Below are positions 44,664 through 53,391 of a DNA stretch of 64,000 bases, one piece after another. This DNA is from Desulfobacteraceae bacterium. GTDB taxonomy: Bacteria; Desulfobacterota; Desulfobacteria; Desulfobacterales; Desulfosalsimonadaceae. The DNA lies in contig JAABTJ010000014.1 of NCBI GenBank assembly GCA_011389935.1, positions 20,178 to 84,177 on the forward strand, written 5' to 3'. Under the pieces are notes generated by a model that was given only the letters and a program-made list of their open reading frames with translations, was not told where the DNA came from and did not search any database. The translations under genes and the position numbers were made by a program. Within the stretch, counting starts at the first letter, position 1; each line of letters opens with the position of its first letter.

Positions 44664-45744
44664 GGTTTATATTGACCGGGCCGTTGCGGATTATTCGGAA
44701 ACAGCAGAAATATGCACCCGGATTGGCGGAACCGTTGAATATACAGGGGATATACAAAGCGTTTTTCGTCGTATCAACGCATATAAGGATCCCATATCCG
44801 CGGGGAAACACCTTTTGCTGATCACCCGCAACAGGGGGGACTTTATCCGAACATGCCCCGGCACGGCGCAGTATACATGCTGCAATTACCAGATCCTTCA
44901 TATCGGTTCTTATTGCTGCATGGACTGCGCCTACTGTATCCTCCAGGCATATTTTCACCCCCCGCTTCTGACGTTTTTTGTGAATCACAATGATATGAAA
45001 AATGCCCTGGAAAATCTTTTCTCCTCTCCGGGTATGTATCGGGTCGGCACCGGGGAGTTTACGGACTCCCTGATATGGGAAGACATATATCCCCTGGCGC
45101 CGGGACTGATCCGGAAGTTTGCCGGTCGGAATAACGCCGTGCTGGAGTTGAAAACCAAAACTGCTTCGGTGGAGCACCTTTTGGGCCTTGAACACATGTC
45201 CAATACGATTATGAGCTGGTCTTTGAATACGGAGATGGTCATCGCAACGCAGGAGCGCGGCACTGCATCATTGGATGACCGAATAAACGCCGCTGCCGTC
45301 TGTCAGGCAGACGGATATCCGGTTGCCTTTCATTTTGATCCCATGATCTGGTACGAGGGGTGTGAAGCCGATTATGACCAGGTGGTAGAGGCGCTTTTCC
45401 GCCGCGTCGATCCGTCGGGTATCGTATGGATCAGCCTTGGCTCGTTCCGCTTCATGCCCCCGCTCAAGGAAATTATGGAAAAGCGTTTTCCCCGGTCCAG
45501 TATCGTACACGGTGAATTCATCCGTGGGCTGGATGGAAAAATGCGATATTTCAAGCCGCTGCGAATTCGACTCTATCAGTCCATCGTTGACAGAATCAGG
45601 CGTTTTGCGCCGGATGTGACCCTCTATTTCTGCATGGAAGACGATGAGGTCTGGGGGAGGGTACTCGGCCATACCCCCGCCGATTATGGCGGATTGCCGA
45701 AGATCCTGGATAAAAGTGCTATTCGTCATTGTAAACTGGCATAA
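44644..45744 (+). CDS. Spore-photoproduct-lyase-family radical SAM protein
   Basis: A 366-residue radical SAM protein of the SPL family, which in sporeformers repairs UV-made spore photoproduct. The cluster motif is CCMDCAYC: C91, C95 and C98 give CX3CX2C, close to the site known in Bacillus SplB (near 90). CPGTAQYTCCNYQILHIGSY just before it is typical of the family. No Cys is seen at the place of the SplB hydrogen-donor Cys (near 141), where this protein has TGEFTDSLIW. So the reaction may differ, and the host is unlikely to form spores. GTG 44644 overlaps the ParB-domain gene by 20 nt; the two form a tight pair. Confidence 0.82.
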   Translation: MKLKIRKVYIDRAVADYSETAEICTRIGGTVEYTGDIQSVFRRINAYKDPISAGKHLLLITRNRGDFIRTCPGTAQYTCCNYQILHIGSYCCMDCAYCILQAYFHPPLLTFFVNHNDMKNALENLFSSPGMYRVGTGEFTDSLIWEDIYPLAPGLIRKFAGRNNAVLELKTKTASVEHLLGLEHMSNTIMSWSLNTEMVIATQERGTASLDDRINAAAVCQADGYPVAFHFDPMIWYEGCEADYDQVVEALFRRVDPSGIVWISLGSFRFMPPLKEIMEKRFPRSSIVHGEFIRGLDGKMRYFKPLRIRLYQSIVDRIRRFAPDVTLYFCMEDDEVWGRVLGHTPADYGGLPKILDKSAIRHCKLA

Positions 45745-45861
45745 TCCCCCCTTTTGGTCGTGCCGTTCTAATCCCATTGACATACGATTGTTGCACGGAT
45801 TATAGTTATGTATCGTACCAAGGTATTTGAAACCGTATCCACCCTTAGACAGGAGATGAAG

Positions 45862-46326
45862 ATGAATACGTGTAAACCTGTTTCAGTCTTTGCAACCCTT
45901 TTTTTTCTTGTTTTTATGGGTTTTGTTATGCCGGGCCTGGCCGGGGCGCAAAAGGAAAGCTTGCACGGAGATTTTTCGTACTGGTTTGAGAAAGGCGCGC
46001 TTTTTTCGGTCTACGGGAACCAGAATGCTGCCATTGAGGCATTTCAAAAAGCCATTGAGATCGAACCGGAAAACGGGGATGCCCATTTTAACATTGGCAT
46101 CGCGTATGCCGAGAAGGGGGATTACCCAAAAGCCATCCACGCCGTCAACAAGGCCTTGCGCATCGATCCCGAGCGCGGCATGTACCATTACGGCCGGGGC
46201 TGGATCCACATACGTTTCGGAAACCGGGATCAGGGCTTGTCGGACATGGAGGAAGCGGCAAACCGTGGGAATCCGGATGCGAAAGAATATCTTTTGAAAA
46301 TTGCGCCGCGGTCGGCTGCCCAATAA
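45862..46326 (+). CDS. Secreted TPR protein
   Basis: A 154-residue protein with a signal peptide (MNTCKPVSVFATLFFLVFM..., cleavage near AGAQ) and two to three TPR units (NQNAAIEAFQKAIEIEPENGD, AHFNIGIAYAEKGDYPKAI, GMYHYGRGWIHIRFGNRDQ). ATG 45862 is preferred: aggag at 45851-45855 is 6 nt upstream, while the in-frame ATG at 45856 touches it directly and the frame runs on to 45808 without support. It is probably a periplasmic scaffold; binding partner unknown. A Cys at residue 4 is not in a lipobox. Confidence 0.72.
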   Translation: MNTCKPVSVFATLFFLVFMGFVMPGLAGAQKESLHGDFSYWFEKGALFSVYGNQNAAIEAFQKAIEIEPENGDAHFNIGIAYAEKGDYPKAIHAVNKALRIDPERGMYHYGRGWIHIRFGNRDQGLSDMEEAANRGNPDAKEYLLKIAPRSAAQ

Positions 46327-46475
46327 AAAAATTCTCCTTTTGCGCAATCATTCGGTTTACAAATTGAAATATTTATAGTATTTCAGGAATAGTAAAAGTT
46401 TTATTTGTCATTTTACTGTTTATGGTGCAGCAGCATCAACAATTATGGCTCCTCTAATAATCCGGCATCAAACAC

Positions 46476-48458
46476 ATGATGACTGATTCGAATGACCGCC
46501 CGAATGACACGCCGCTATACAACAGTCGAATAATATTGCCCTACATTCAACTGCTGCGAAAAAAATACCCCCATGTCGATCCACTGCGATTGTTATCCCG
46601 GGCCGGTATGAAGCCTTATGAAGTAAACGACCAGGGGCATTGGTTCACCCAGAACCAGATTGATCGCTTCTACGAAGAAATTGTCCGGCTTACCGGCAAT
46701 CCCAACATCGCCCGGGAAGCCGGGCGTCATGCCGCTTCACCGGAAAGCGTAGGGGTGATGTGGCAGTATGTTCTGGGGCTCCTGTCGCCGGCGTCCGCAT
46801 ACGAGAAAATCGGAAAAACAAGCGCCAACTTTACCCGATCCTCCCTCTTTGAATCCAGAAAGCTATCCTCGAACAAGGTTGAAATTCTGGTCAGGCCGTA
46901 TGTCAATATATCGGAAAAGCCGTTTCAGTGCGAAAACCGGATCGGCTTTTTTGAAGCCATCTTGAGCTTGTTTAACAATAAAATCCCTGAAATCCATCAT
47001 CCGGAATGTTTTTTTAAAGGGGACAGCGCCTGCAGATACATTATTTCCTGGGAACGTTCCTTTACGGATTACTTCAGGCTGCTGAAAAACTACTTTTTCA
47101 TCCTGTTTTTTTTAGTTATCGTTGTTTCTGCAATTTTTCTTCCCCTGCAGATCGTCGGCTATATCGCAATTGTCTGCATGTCGATTTTTCTGGGATTGTC
47201 CTACCTGAATGAAACCGTTAACAAAAACTACCTGACCACCACCCTTTCCAAGATTCGGAATATCAGTGAAAGCCTTGTGGAACAGATTGACCTCAATTAC
47301 AACAATACCCTTGTCACCCGTGAAATCGGCCAGGTGGTAAACCGATATTATTCCATCGATGATGTTCTTTCGGAAATTGTCCGCATCCTTGAAAAACGGC
47401 TTGATTATGATCGCGGCATGATCATGCTCGCCACCAAAGACAGAAGCGTTTTATCCTTCAAAGCCGGATACGGATATACCGATCAGCAGGATCAATTTTT
47501 AAAAAATATCCGTTTCAACCTGGACAATCCCAAGTCCAAGGGGATTTTTGTTGTGTCGCTCAAGACGCAAAAACCGTTTCTGATCAATGACATCAATGAG
47601 ATAGAAGAAACCCTGTCCAGGAAAAGCCTCGAATTCGCAGAACGGATTGGCGCCCGGGCGTTTATTTGCTGTCCCATTATATGCGACAATGAAAGCCTGG
47701 GAATTCTCGCCGTGGATAACATCAATACCAAAAGAACGCTGGTCCAGAGCGATATGAGTCTGTTGATGGGGATATCCAATGTTATCGGTATCAGTATTCG
47801 GCACACGGAACACATCGAAGCCCGGGAAAAACAGTTGCAATCCGTTCTTCGGGTCATGATTTCAACCATTGACGCCCGCGACCCGATTACCAGCGGCCAT
47901 TCTGAGCGGGTTTCAGAATATTCCGTCGGCATTTGCACCGAGCTCGGTATTGAGCGGGAGTATACAGAGATGGTGCGTATCGCGGCATTGCTGCATGATT
48001 ACGGGAAAATCGGTATTCCGGATTCATTGTTGAAAAAAAAGGACCGGTTTACCGAGTATGAACTGGAACATATTAAATGCCATGCGGAAAAGACGACGGA
48101 GATTCTTGAAAAAATCGAGTTCGATGGATATTTGAAAGATGTTCCCCTGGTGGCGGGTGCCCACCATGAAAAACTCGATGGAAGCGGATACCCCAAAGGA
48201 TTAAAGGCCGATGAAATTCCTCTTGGCGCGCGCATTATCGCGGTTGCGGATTATTTCGAGGCATTGACGGCCAGCCGGTATTATAAAATGCCCATGGCTC
48301 CCGATAAAGCCATCGATATGCTGATCCAGCATTCAGGGTCGCATTTTGAAAAAGAAATTGTTGAGGCGTTCATCCGTTATTATTCTTCATGCCCGACAAA
48401 CGGGAATGAAGCCCTCCATGTATCCGGGAAGAAAACCATATCCGCCGGTTTTAATTAA
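46476..48458 (+). CDS. HD-GYP phosphodiesterase with N-terminal sensor, TM segments and GAF domain
   Basis: A 660-residue protein expected to degrade c-di-GMP. Residues about 15-195 form a sensor domain ending PECFFKGDSACRYIISWE, which looks like a V4R-type ligand module. Two hydrophobic segments follow at about 208-250. A GAF domain (about 280-440; SIDDVLSEIVRILEKRLDYDRGMIML, FICCPIICDNESLGILAVDNI) is followed by the HD-GYP domain (about 455-640): GHSERVSEYSVG, LLHDYGKIGIPDSLLKKK, HHEKLDGSGYPKGL. All catalytic His/Asp residues are present. It starts with two tandem ATGs. Could link an external signal to the PilZ proteins in this window. Confidence 0.85.
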   Translation: MMTDSNDRPNDTPLYNSRIILPYIQLLRKKYPHVDPLRLLSRAGMKPYEVNDQGHWFTQNQIDRFYEEIVRLTGNPNIAREAGRHAASPESVGVMWQYVLGLLSPASAYEKIGKTSANFTRSSLFESRKLSSNKVEILVRPYVNISEKPFQCENRIGFFEAILSLFNNKIPEIHHPECFFKGDSACRYIISWERSFTDYFRLLKNYFFILFFLVIVVSAIFLPLQIVGYIAIVCMSIFLGLSYLNETVNKNYLTTTLSKIRNISESLVEQIDLNYNNTLVTREIGQVVNRYYSIDDVLSEIVRILEKRLDYDRGMIMLATKDRSVLSFKAGYGYTDQQDQFLKNIRFNLDNPKSKGIFVVSLKTQKPFLINDINEIEETLSRKSLEFAERIGARAFICCPIICDNESLGILAVDNINTKRTLVQSDMSLLMGISNVIGISIRHTEHIEAREKQLQSVLRVMISTIDARDPITSGHSERVSEYSVGICTELGIEREYTEMVRIAALLHDYGKIGIPDSLLKKKDRFTEYELEHIKCHAEKTTEILEKIEFDGYLKDVPLVAGAHHEKLDGSGYPKGLKADEIPLGARIIAVADYFEALTASRYYKMPMAPDKAIDMLIQHSGSHFEKEIVEAFIRYYSSCPTNGNEALHVSGKKTISAGFN

Positions 48459-48481
48459 CGCGGTTTTCACCGGCGAGACGC

Positions 48482-49291
48482 TTATTTGGCCGGCTTGCGC
48501 CCTCTGCAGCAGATTACCGGCGTATAGGTAAACCTTCTCGGATCTTTGAAAAAACGGTCAAACTCCTTGTAGAATGCATCAAAATCCCCCCCATATGCGC
48601 TGAAATCAAACCCGGATCGCTTTCCCGCAACGAGCACCTTTTTCTTCCAGTTAAAATAATCGATATCATTGATTTTGCCGAAAATCAGGTGATGGGGATC
48701 GAGCCGCACATCGATATTTGTGAAATGCAGATCATACAGGTAGGAATAAAGTTTTCTCCCGGCCTGGGGATCAAAATCGTGATGTTTTGCAAGGTGGCTG
48801 ACCAGTCCATTCAATGTTGCGGAAAGCCGCGGCGGCGCATCATAATGGTTCAGACAATTCTGGTCCAGGTCGATCAGACAAAGAATCCCTTCAGGACGAA
48901 GCATATCCGCAAGGCGCCTGACGATTTCAAAACTTTTGGCGCGGTGGTATTCCAGTATGAAACGCACCCATATCAGGTCGAATTTGCCGAGAATGGTCAT
49001 ATCATCATGAATGTTCATGCGATAAAAGGAAATGCCCTGCCTGGTGTACCTCTTTTCGGCATGGTCGATGCGGTCCTGGGAAAAATCAACGCCGACCGTC
49101 TCCCCCTCCGGTTGAACCAGTTGATGCAGAATGCTTGTCGTTTTTCCCGGGCCGCAGCCAATGTCGGCAATCCGCATGCCGGGCAGTATCCCGGCCCACC
49201 TTGCCTGTTTTTCGATAACCTCTGTTCTGGTTTTTACTTCCATCCGAATGGATTCGGCATCGTTTTCCATTAAATATGCTGTGCTTGGCAT
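48482..49291 (-). CDS. Class I SAM-dependent methyltransferase
   Basis: A 269-residue methyltransferase with the SAM motif GMRIADIGCGPGKTTSILHQL (motif I), GETVGVDFSQDRIDHAEKR and FDLIWVRFILEYH (motif IV/post-I region), GILCLIDLDQNCLNHY. The substrate cannot be told. GGGAAT lies upstream of ATG 49291. It is 65 nt from the PilZ-fusion gene on the same strand and its 3' end nearly meets the HD-GYP gene, so it may be co-transcribed with the fusion. Confidence 0.85.
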   Translation of the reverse strand: MPSTAYLMENDAESIRMEVKTRTEVIEKQARWAGILPGMRIADIGCGPGKTTSILHQLVQPEGETVGVDFSQDRIDHAEKRYTRQGISFYRMNIHDDMTILGKFDLIWVRFILEYHRAKSFEIVRRLADMLRPEGILCLIDLDQNCLNHYDAPPRLSATLNGLVSHLAKHHDFDPQAGRKLYSYLYDLHFTNIDVRLDPHHLIFGKINDIDYFNWKKKVLVAGKRSGFDFSAYGGDFDAFYKEFDRFFKDPRRFTYTPVICCRGRKPAK

Positions 49292-49356
49292 AATCGGTAT
49301 TCCCGTTTGATGGTATGTGTTTTTATTTCATCCGCCTGTTTCCGGTCATTGATTGC

Positions 49357-51459
49357 TTAAAACAGACTGCTGTAATATTTCAGGCACTCATCCGAATATT
49401 CCATGCTCAGCGCCCATAACTGGTATATGCGATTATAGGAAATGCCATGGTCAAGAACATAATCGGCCGGATAGACAAGCACCGGAAATTTCGGGCGCAG
49501 ATAGTGTTTTGCGGTAACCGAGAGCGCCTTGTGTAAAATATCGGGTTCAAGCCCCTCTTTTTCAACGATAAACAAGCTGATGCAGTTTGTAAGATCCGAC
49601 AGGTTCAATGCAATATCAGAGATATTGACCATAATGACGGCCTTGAGACAATTGTTTCTTTTTAGCGCGTAGACCCGGCGTTCCCGGGTCAAACCGTGCT
49701 CCTGATACTGGGATGCCAAGCTTTTCCGCTCGATCATTTCATCGTCGGGAAGCATGTCCAGTACATTGAGCATGAGTCCGCCGGAAACCTGGCTGTAAAA
49801 GTTATTTAGGGCTGTAAGATCGCTGTATTCCGGCTTGCAAAGCGTCCATGGGGTTGGCAGGGTGGCTTCGCCACGGTTTGCCCTGAAAAGAATATACGCA
49901 AAACTGTCAATGGAGCATGCCTTCGGGTTTTGAACATCCCGGGCGATGCCTCCGAAAAAATGATTTGGGAAACGCATTTCCGGACGGAAATAGCATAGCA
50001 AGTAATCCATATTGCTTGAGGCAAGCCGATGGGAGTTCAGCGTAAAATCGCTTATCTGGTTTAATATTTCAATGCCTGCCCCAATGTGCTTGGAGGTTTT
50101 CGCTGCAAGATGGTGAATAAGCCATGATTTTTCGTAAAACCGCAACATTGCAAGGTGGGCGAGAATTTCCCCCTTTTTCTGCCATGTAAAATGCCTTGAG
50201 ATGCTGGATTGCGTTGAATAAAGGGTATTATATGTTTTTTTGATTTGTTCGCTGCATCCGTGGAGAAACGCATATTTTTTGGGATAAATAAATCCGGTTT
50301 CGAAAAAAAATTCCCAAAGTTTTTCCGTATCAACGGTATTACAGAGGTATACGTTTTGATTTTCTGCATTGTGCAGCATGGAAAGCAGCTTGATGTGGTC
50401 GTTGGGATTTACGTCCAGAAAAGCAATGCCGCATTTGGCAAGCGGTTTTTCATCTTTATTCAAAAACGTCCGCCGGTAAAGCACCTGTGCCCGGCACACA
50501 AAAGAAAAGCTGTTTGAAAAATTTACCGTCAAAGCGGGCAGAACAAGGCCGGGAAGGAGGACGGAATTTTCTTCATCATCTTCCACGGCAAGTCCCGAAC
50601 CGGAGACATCGAGCACTTTCAGATTTACCATGGTCCCGGTAACAGGGTGATAAAACCGGATGTCCGGAGAAGGTTTCAGAATAAGCCGCTTGCTGCGGTG
50701 GACCCGGGGAGAAAAACGCTGGATCGGTTTTTTGGAAGGTGCAAGAATGATGTCCTGGGTGCGGGCTTTTTCCGTGTGCCGCAATATTCTGCACTCTCCT
50801 GAATAAACCGGCGTTTCACCGGACATGAGGACCGCGTTGATCGGATAGCTTGTATTGATCCAGTTTACCGGGGTTTCATTCCTGTCGTTAAGCATGACCC
50901 GAAAAGAAGATGTGCTGAAGTCTTTGAGCGTGCCGGAGAAGATCACGCCGCTTTGAATCAGCTTGACCGTCAGCGGCATGCAGGAATATCGGGTTGTCTT
51001 GCGGCAGGTATGCTGCAGGGCTCTGTCCGGAAGCACAAGGCATATGCCCTTGTCGCTGACCGCGCGAAGGGTTGCAGGAACACTGATCACCTGTTCATCG
51101 GAGATCAATTCGAACTGGTTAAAATGATATGAACGGGAAATGCTTTTCCATTTTTCGGGGTTTTCCCATAAACATACCACGTACCGTCCGAAGCAGGGCT
51201 GGGGCAGGGCCCCAATGTTTATGGTCAGATTGTCCGGGCTCTTTTTGAATTGGACCTGTACGGATTTGTTCTTGAAATGAAGATGGTTTAACTTGTTGAC
51301 AAGTCTTTTTTTGGAGATGGAATTTTCTTTTCTGGCAGGCTGGTTCTTCTGGAGATCTTCATCTAAATTGCCAACCAGCACGAGTTTTTTCGGAGAATTT
51401 CCGGTTGTTTCGTGGGGCGTGATCTTGTCTGTTTTTTGGGGCTCCTGGATGTAGTCCAT
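49357..51459 (-). CDS. Large PilZ-type protein with C-terminal acyltransferase-like region
   Basis: A 700-residue cytoplasmic protein. An N-terminal part (1-145) has FGRYVVCLWENPEKW and is otherwise unknown. Two PilZ-like domains follow: the first with RKTTR (153-157) and DFSTSSF in place of DXSXXG, the second with RVHRSKR (252-258) and DVSGSG (284-289). Residues about 390-700 have KLWEFFFETGFIYPKKYAF, RRVYALKRNNCLKAVIMVNISD and YPADYVLDHGISYNRIYQLWALS, which I read as GNAT/acyltransferase-like, weakly. The start ATG 51459 has a poor ribosome binding site. A fusion of two c-di-GMP-binding-like domains with a transferase would allow c-di-GMP to switch a modification reaction; this is inference. 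Confidence 0.65.
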   Translation of the reverse strand: MDYIQEPQKTDKITPHETTGNSPKKLVLVGNLDEDLQKNQPARKENSISKKRLVNKLNHLHFKNKSVQVQFKKSPDNLTINIGALPQPCFGRYVVCLWENPEKWKSISRSYHFNQFELISDEQVISVPATLRAVSDKGICLVLPDRALQHTCRKTTRYSCMPLTVKLIQSGVIFSGTLKDFSTSSFRVMLNDRNETPVNWINTSYPINAVLMSGETPVYSGECRILRHTEKARTQDIILAPSKKPIQRFSPRVHRSKRLILKPSPDIRFYHPVTGTMVNLKVLDVSGSGLAVEDDEENSVLLPGLVLPALTVNFSNSFSFVCRAQVLYRRTFLNKDEKPLAKCGIAFLDVNPNDHIKLLSMLHNAENQNVYLCNTVDTEKLWEFFFETGFIYPKKYAFLHGCSEQIKKTYNTLYSTQSSISRHFTWQKKGEILAHLAMLRFYEKSWLIHHLAAKTSKHIGAGIEILNQISDFTLNSHRLASSNMDYLLCYFRPEMRFPNHFFGGIARDVQNPKACSIDSFAYILFRANRGEATLPTPWTLCKPEYSDLTALNNFYSQVSGGLMLNVLDMLPDDEMIERKSLASQYQEHGLTRERRVYALKRNNCLKAVIMVNISDIALNLSDLTNCISLFIVEKEGLEPDILHKALSVTAKHYLRPKFPVLVYPADYVLDHGISYNRIYQLWALSMEYSDECLKYYSSLF

Positions 51460-51889
51460 CTGTAAGGAAAAATTCCCCTGATGTTACTAAATGTTGCCTG
51501 GCCGGACGTCGTCTTTTCAAAAAATCTTACTCAGGCGATTGACCAGGCTGAAAAAGGCATTGTAAGCCCCCATGCCTCGCCATAATATAGCCGACCAGAA
51601 AAACAGACTTGTCTTTTCTGATCATTTAGACATTGTGTAGGAAAAAAGTAGATAATTTTTGCATCAATGTCAAGGAAAACTTCCCGTAAATTAGTGTTTT
51701 GCTTAAAAAAAATGAAAATAACTTGAATCAGACGCCGGATTCGTGGATAATCTTGAATAAAATCTGTCCTTCGTATCAAATTGGATCGCTGAAAACCCCT
51801 ATGATTCATGATGATTCATGCCGTATTCGAAAAGGGCGTTTGCAGAGATTTTTTCACTCTTGACGTTTTGTATTCAATCTGGAGATGAC
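51460..51889. promoter_or_regulatory. Divergent intergenic region between the PilZ fusion and the DHH-CBS gene
   Basis: About 430 bases, AT-rich from about 51620 to 51760. It contains only chance open frames. GGAGATGAC directly before 51890 fixes the DHH-CBS start. Promoters in both directions should lie here, but none stands out. Confidence 0.4.
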
Positions 51890-53188
51890 ATGCAGATCGC
51901 AACCACGCATAAGAGTACCGATTTTGACGGACTGGCTTCACTGGTCGCTGTAACCCTTCTTTATCCCGATGCCGTTCCGGTTCTTCCGAAAGCGCACAAC
52001 CCCAATATAAAGGCCTTTTTGTCCATTCACAAGGATCTGTTCAACCTCAAGAGCGTTGAGGATGTTCAACTTGACAACGTCACGTCGCTTATCGTTGTTG
52101 ACGCCAATCAATGGGAGCGCCTGGATCGAATGGACGCATTGAAAAACAACAGCAAACTGGAGGTAATCGTATGGGATCACCATGAGAACAACGGCAATCT
52201 TTCACCTGTGTGGGAATGCCAGGAACCGATTGGCGCCAACGTTACCCTCATGATGCGAAAAATCATCGAAAAAGGCATTTTGCTTACCCCCATACAGGCC
52301 ACCTTGTTTCTGTGCGGAATTTACGAAGACACGGGCAACCTTACATTCCCCTCTACTACAGCTGAAGATGCCCGTGCAGCGGCCTTTCTGATTGAAAACA
52401 ACGCGGACCTGGGCATCTTGAGAACGCTGTTGCAGCCTGCTTACGGGCAGAAACAGAAGCAAATCCTTTTTGAAATGCTGAAAACGGCGGAAAGAAGCGT
52501 GATCAACAACTGGAAAACAAGCATTACGATCACGGAAATCGACGGCCATGTGAACAACCTTTCCCTGGTGGTTCACATGTACAGGGATATTCTGAATGTG
52601 GACGTAGCGTTCGGGATTTTTTCGAACGCGGAAAATGACAAATGCATCGTCATCGGTCGGAGCGGGACGCCGGAGGTAAATATCGGCTCCGTCATGAGGA
52701 GTATGGGCGGGGGGGGGCATCCGGGCGCAGGATCGGCAATGCTGAAAGCGGTCAACCCCCTGGCGCTCAAAGAATGGATCATTGAACTGCTCAAGGGAAA
52801 CCAGGAAAGTTCCATCAGCATCTTTGACCTGATGTCCTATCCGGTCAATTCGGTATCATCGGATACGCCCATGTCAGAGGTGTCAAGAATACTGGAGGAA
52901 AAAGGGTGTACGGGTCTTCCGGTAATCGATGACGAAAAGCTGGTCGGCGTCATTTCAAGACGGGATTTCAGGAAAGTAAAGAAGAAAGCAAAGCTGAAAT
53001 CCCCGGTAAAGGCCTTCATGAGCACGCAACTGGTAACGATAACCCCGGAAAAAAGCCCGATGCACGCAGCGCGATTGATGGTCAAGTATGATGTCGGTCG
53101 TTTGCCCGTAATCGAGGATGGAAGGGTTATCGGGATTGTTTCACGGACCGATGCAATGCGTTTCTTTTATGATACCATACCGGAATAA
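51890..53188 (+). CDS. DHH-family phosphoesterase with tandem CBS domains
   Basis: A 432-residue protein. Residues 1-310 form DHH plus DHHA1: MQIATTHKSTDFDGLASLVA (metal Asp), LIVVDANQ, VIVWDHHENN (the DHH motif), GIYEDTGNLTFPST and GGGGHPGAGSAML. Residues about 320-432 are two CBS domains (VSSDTPMSEVSRILEEKGCTGLPVI; ITPEKSPMHAARLMVKYDVGRLPVI). The same DHH-CBS arrangement is found at the N-terminus of the long A-adding tRNA nucleotidyltransferases of deltaproteobacteria, but here no polymerase domain follows. It could be a nucleotide (for example oligoribonucleotide or cyclic-dinucleotide) phosphodiesterase with adenylate-sensing CBS domains. Its stop lies one base before repeat copy D. Confidence 0.8.
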   Translation: MQIATTHKSTDFDGLASLVAVTLLYPDAVPVLPKAHNPNIKAFLSIHKDLFNLKSVEDVQLDNVTSLIVVDANQWERLDRMDALKNNSKLEVIVWDHHENNGNLSPVWECQEPIGANVTLMMRKIIEKGILLTPIQATLFLCGIYEDTGNLTFPSTTAEDARAAAFLIENNADLGILRTLLQPAYGQKQKQILFEMLKTAERSVINNWKTSITITEIDGHVNNLSLVVHMYRDILNVDVAFGIFSNAENDKCIVIGRSGTPEVNIGSVMRSMGGGGHPGAGSAMLKAVNPLALKEWIIELLKGNQESSISIFDLMSYPVNSVSSDTPMSEVSRILEEKGCTGLPVIDDEKLVGVISRRDFRKVKKKAKLKSPVKAFMSTQLVTITPEKSPMHAARLMVKYDVGRLPVIEDGRVIGIVSRTDAMRFFYDTIPE

Positions 53189-53189
53189 T

Positions 53190-53343
53190 GACGACTTCGC
53201 AAAAAGTCCAATATCTGCGTTGCGTACAATCTTTGAAGAATCTCACGTACGGCTAAGTATGCTCAATTCTTCAAAAATTGCACGCGCCTTGATCTTGAAC
53301 TTTTTTCAAAGCCGTCTGATCACGACTTTTACGAGTTCATCAA
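53190..53343 (+). repeat. Palindromic dispersed element, copy D (127-bp core plus tail)
   Basis: Core 53190-53316 (gacgac...gccgtc), with a tail to 53343 ending acttttacgagttcatcaa. In this copy the right arm reads ttttttcaaagccgtc instead of tttttactttgccgtc. It starts directly after the stop codon of the DHH-CBS gene and runs to 49 bases before the elbB stop on the other strand. Confidence 0.9.
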
Positions 53344-53391
53344 TAATAAACAATGTATAGATGGTATTAGCATTTATATTGTCGTATAAAA

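Noticed and set aside
51531..51809. 92-codon minus-strand frame in the gap before the DHH-CBS gene
   Set aside because: No ribosome binding site, low-complexity AT-rich composition and no recognisable features.
53190..53343. Idea that repeat copy D disrupted the polymerase half of an A-adding tRNA nucleotidyltransferase
   Set aside because: No remnant of a polymerase domain is found after the element; only 48 bases separate it from the next gene. A short paralogue is simpler.
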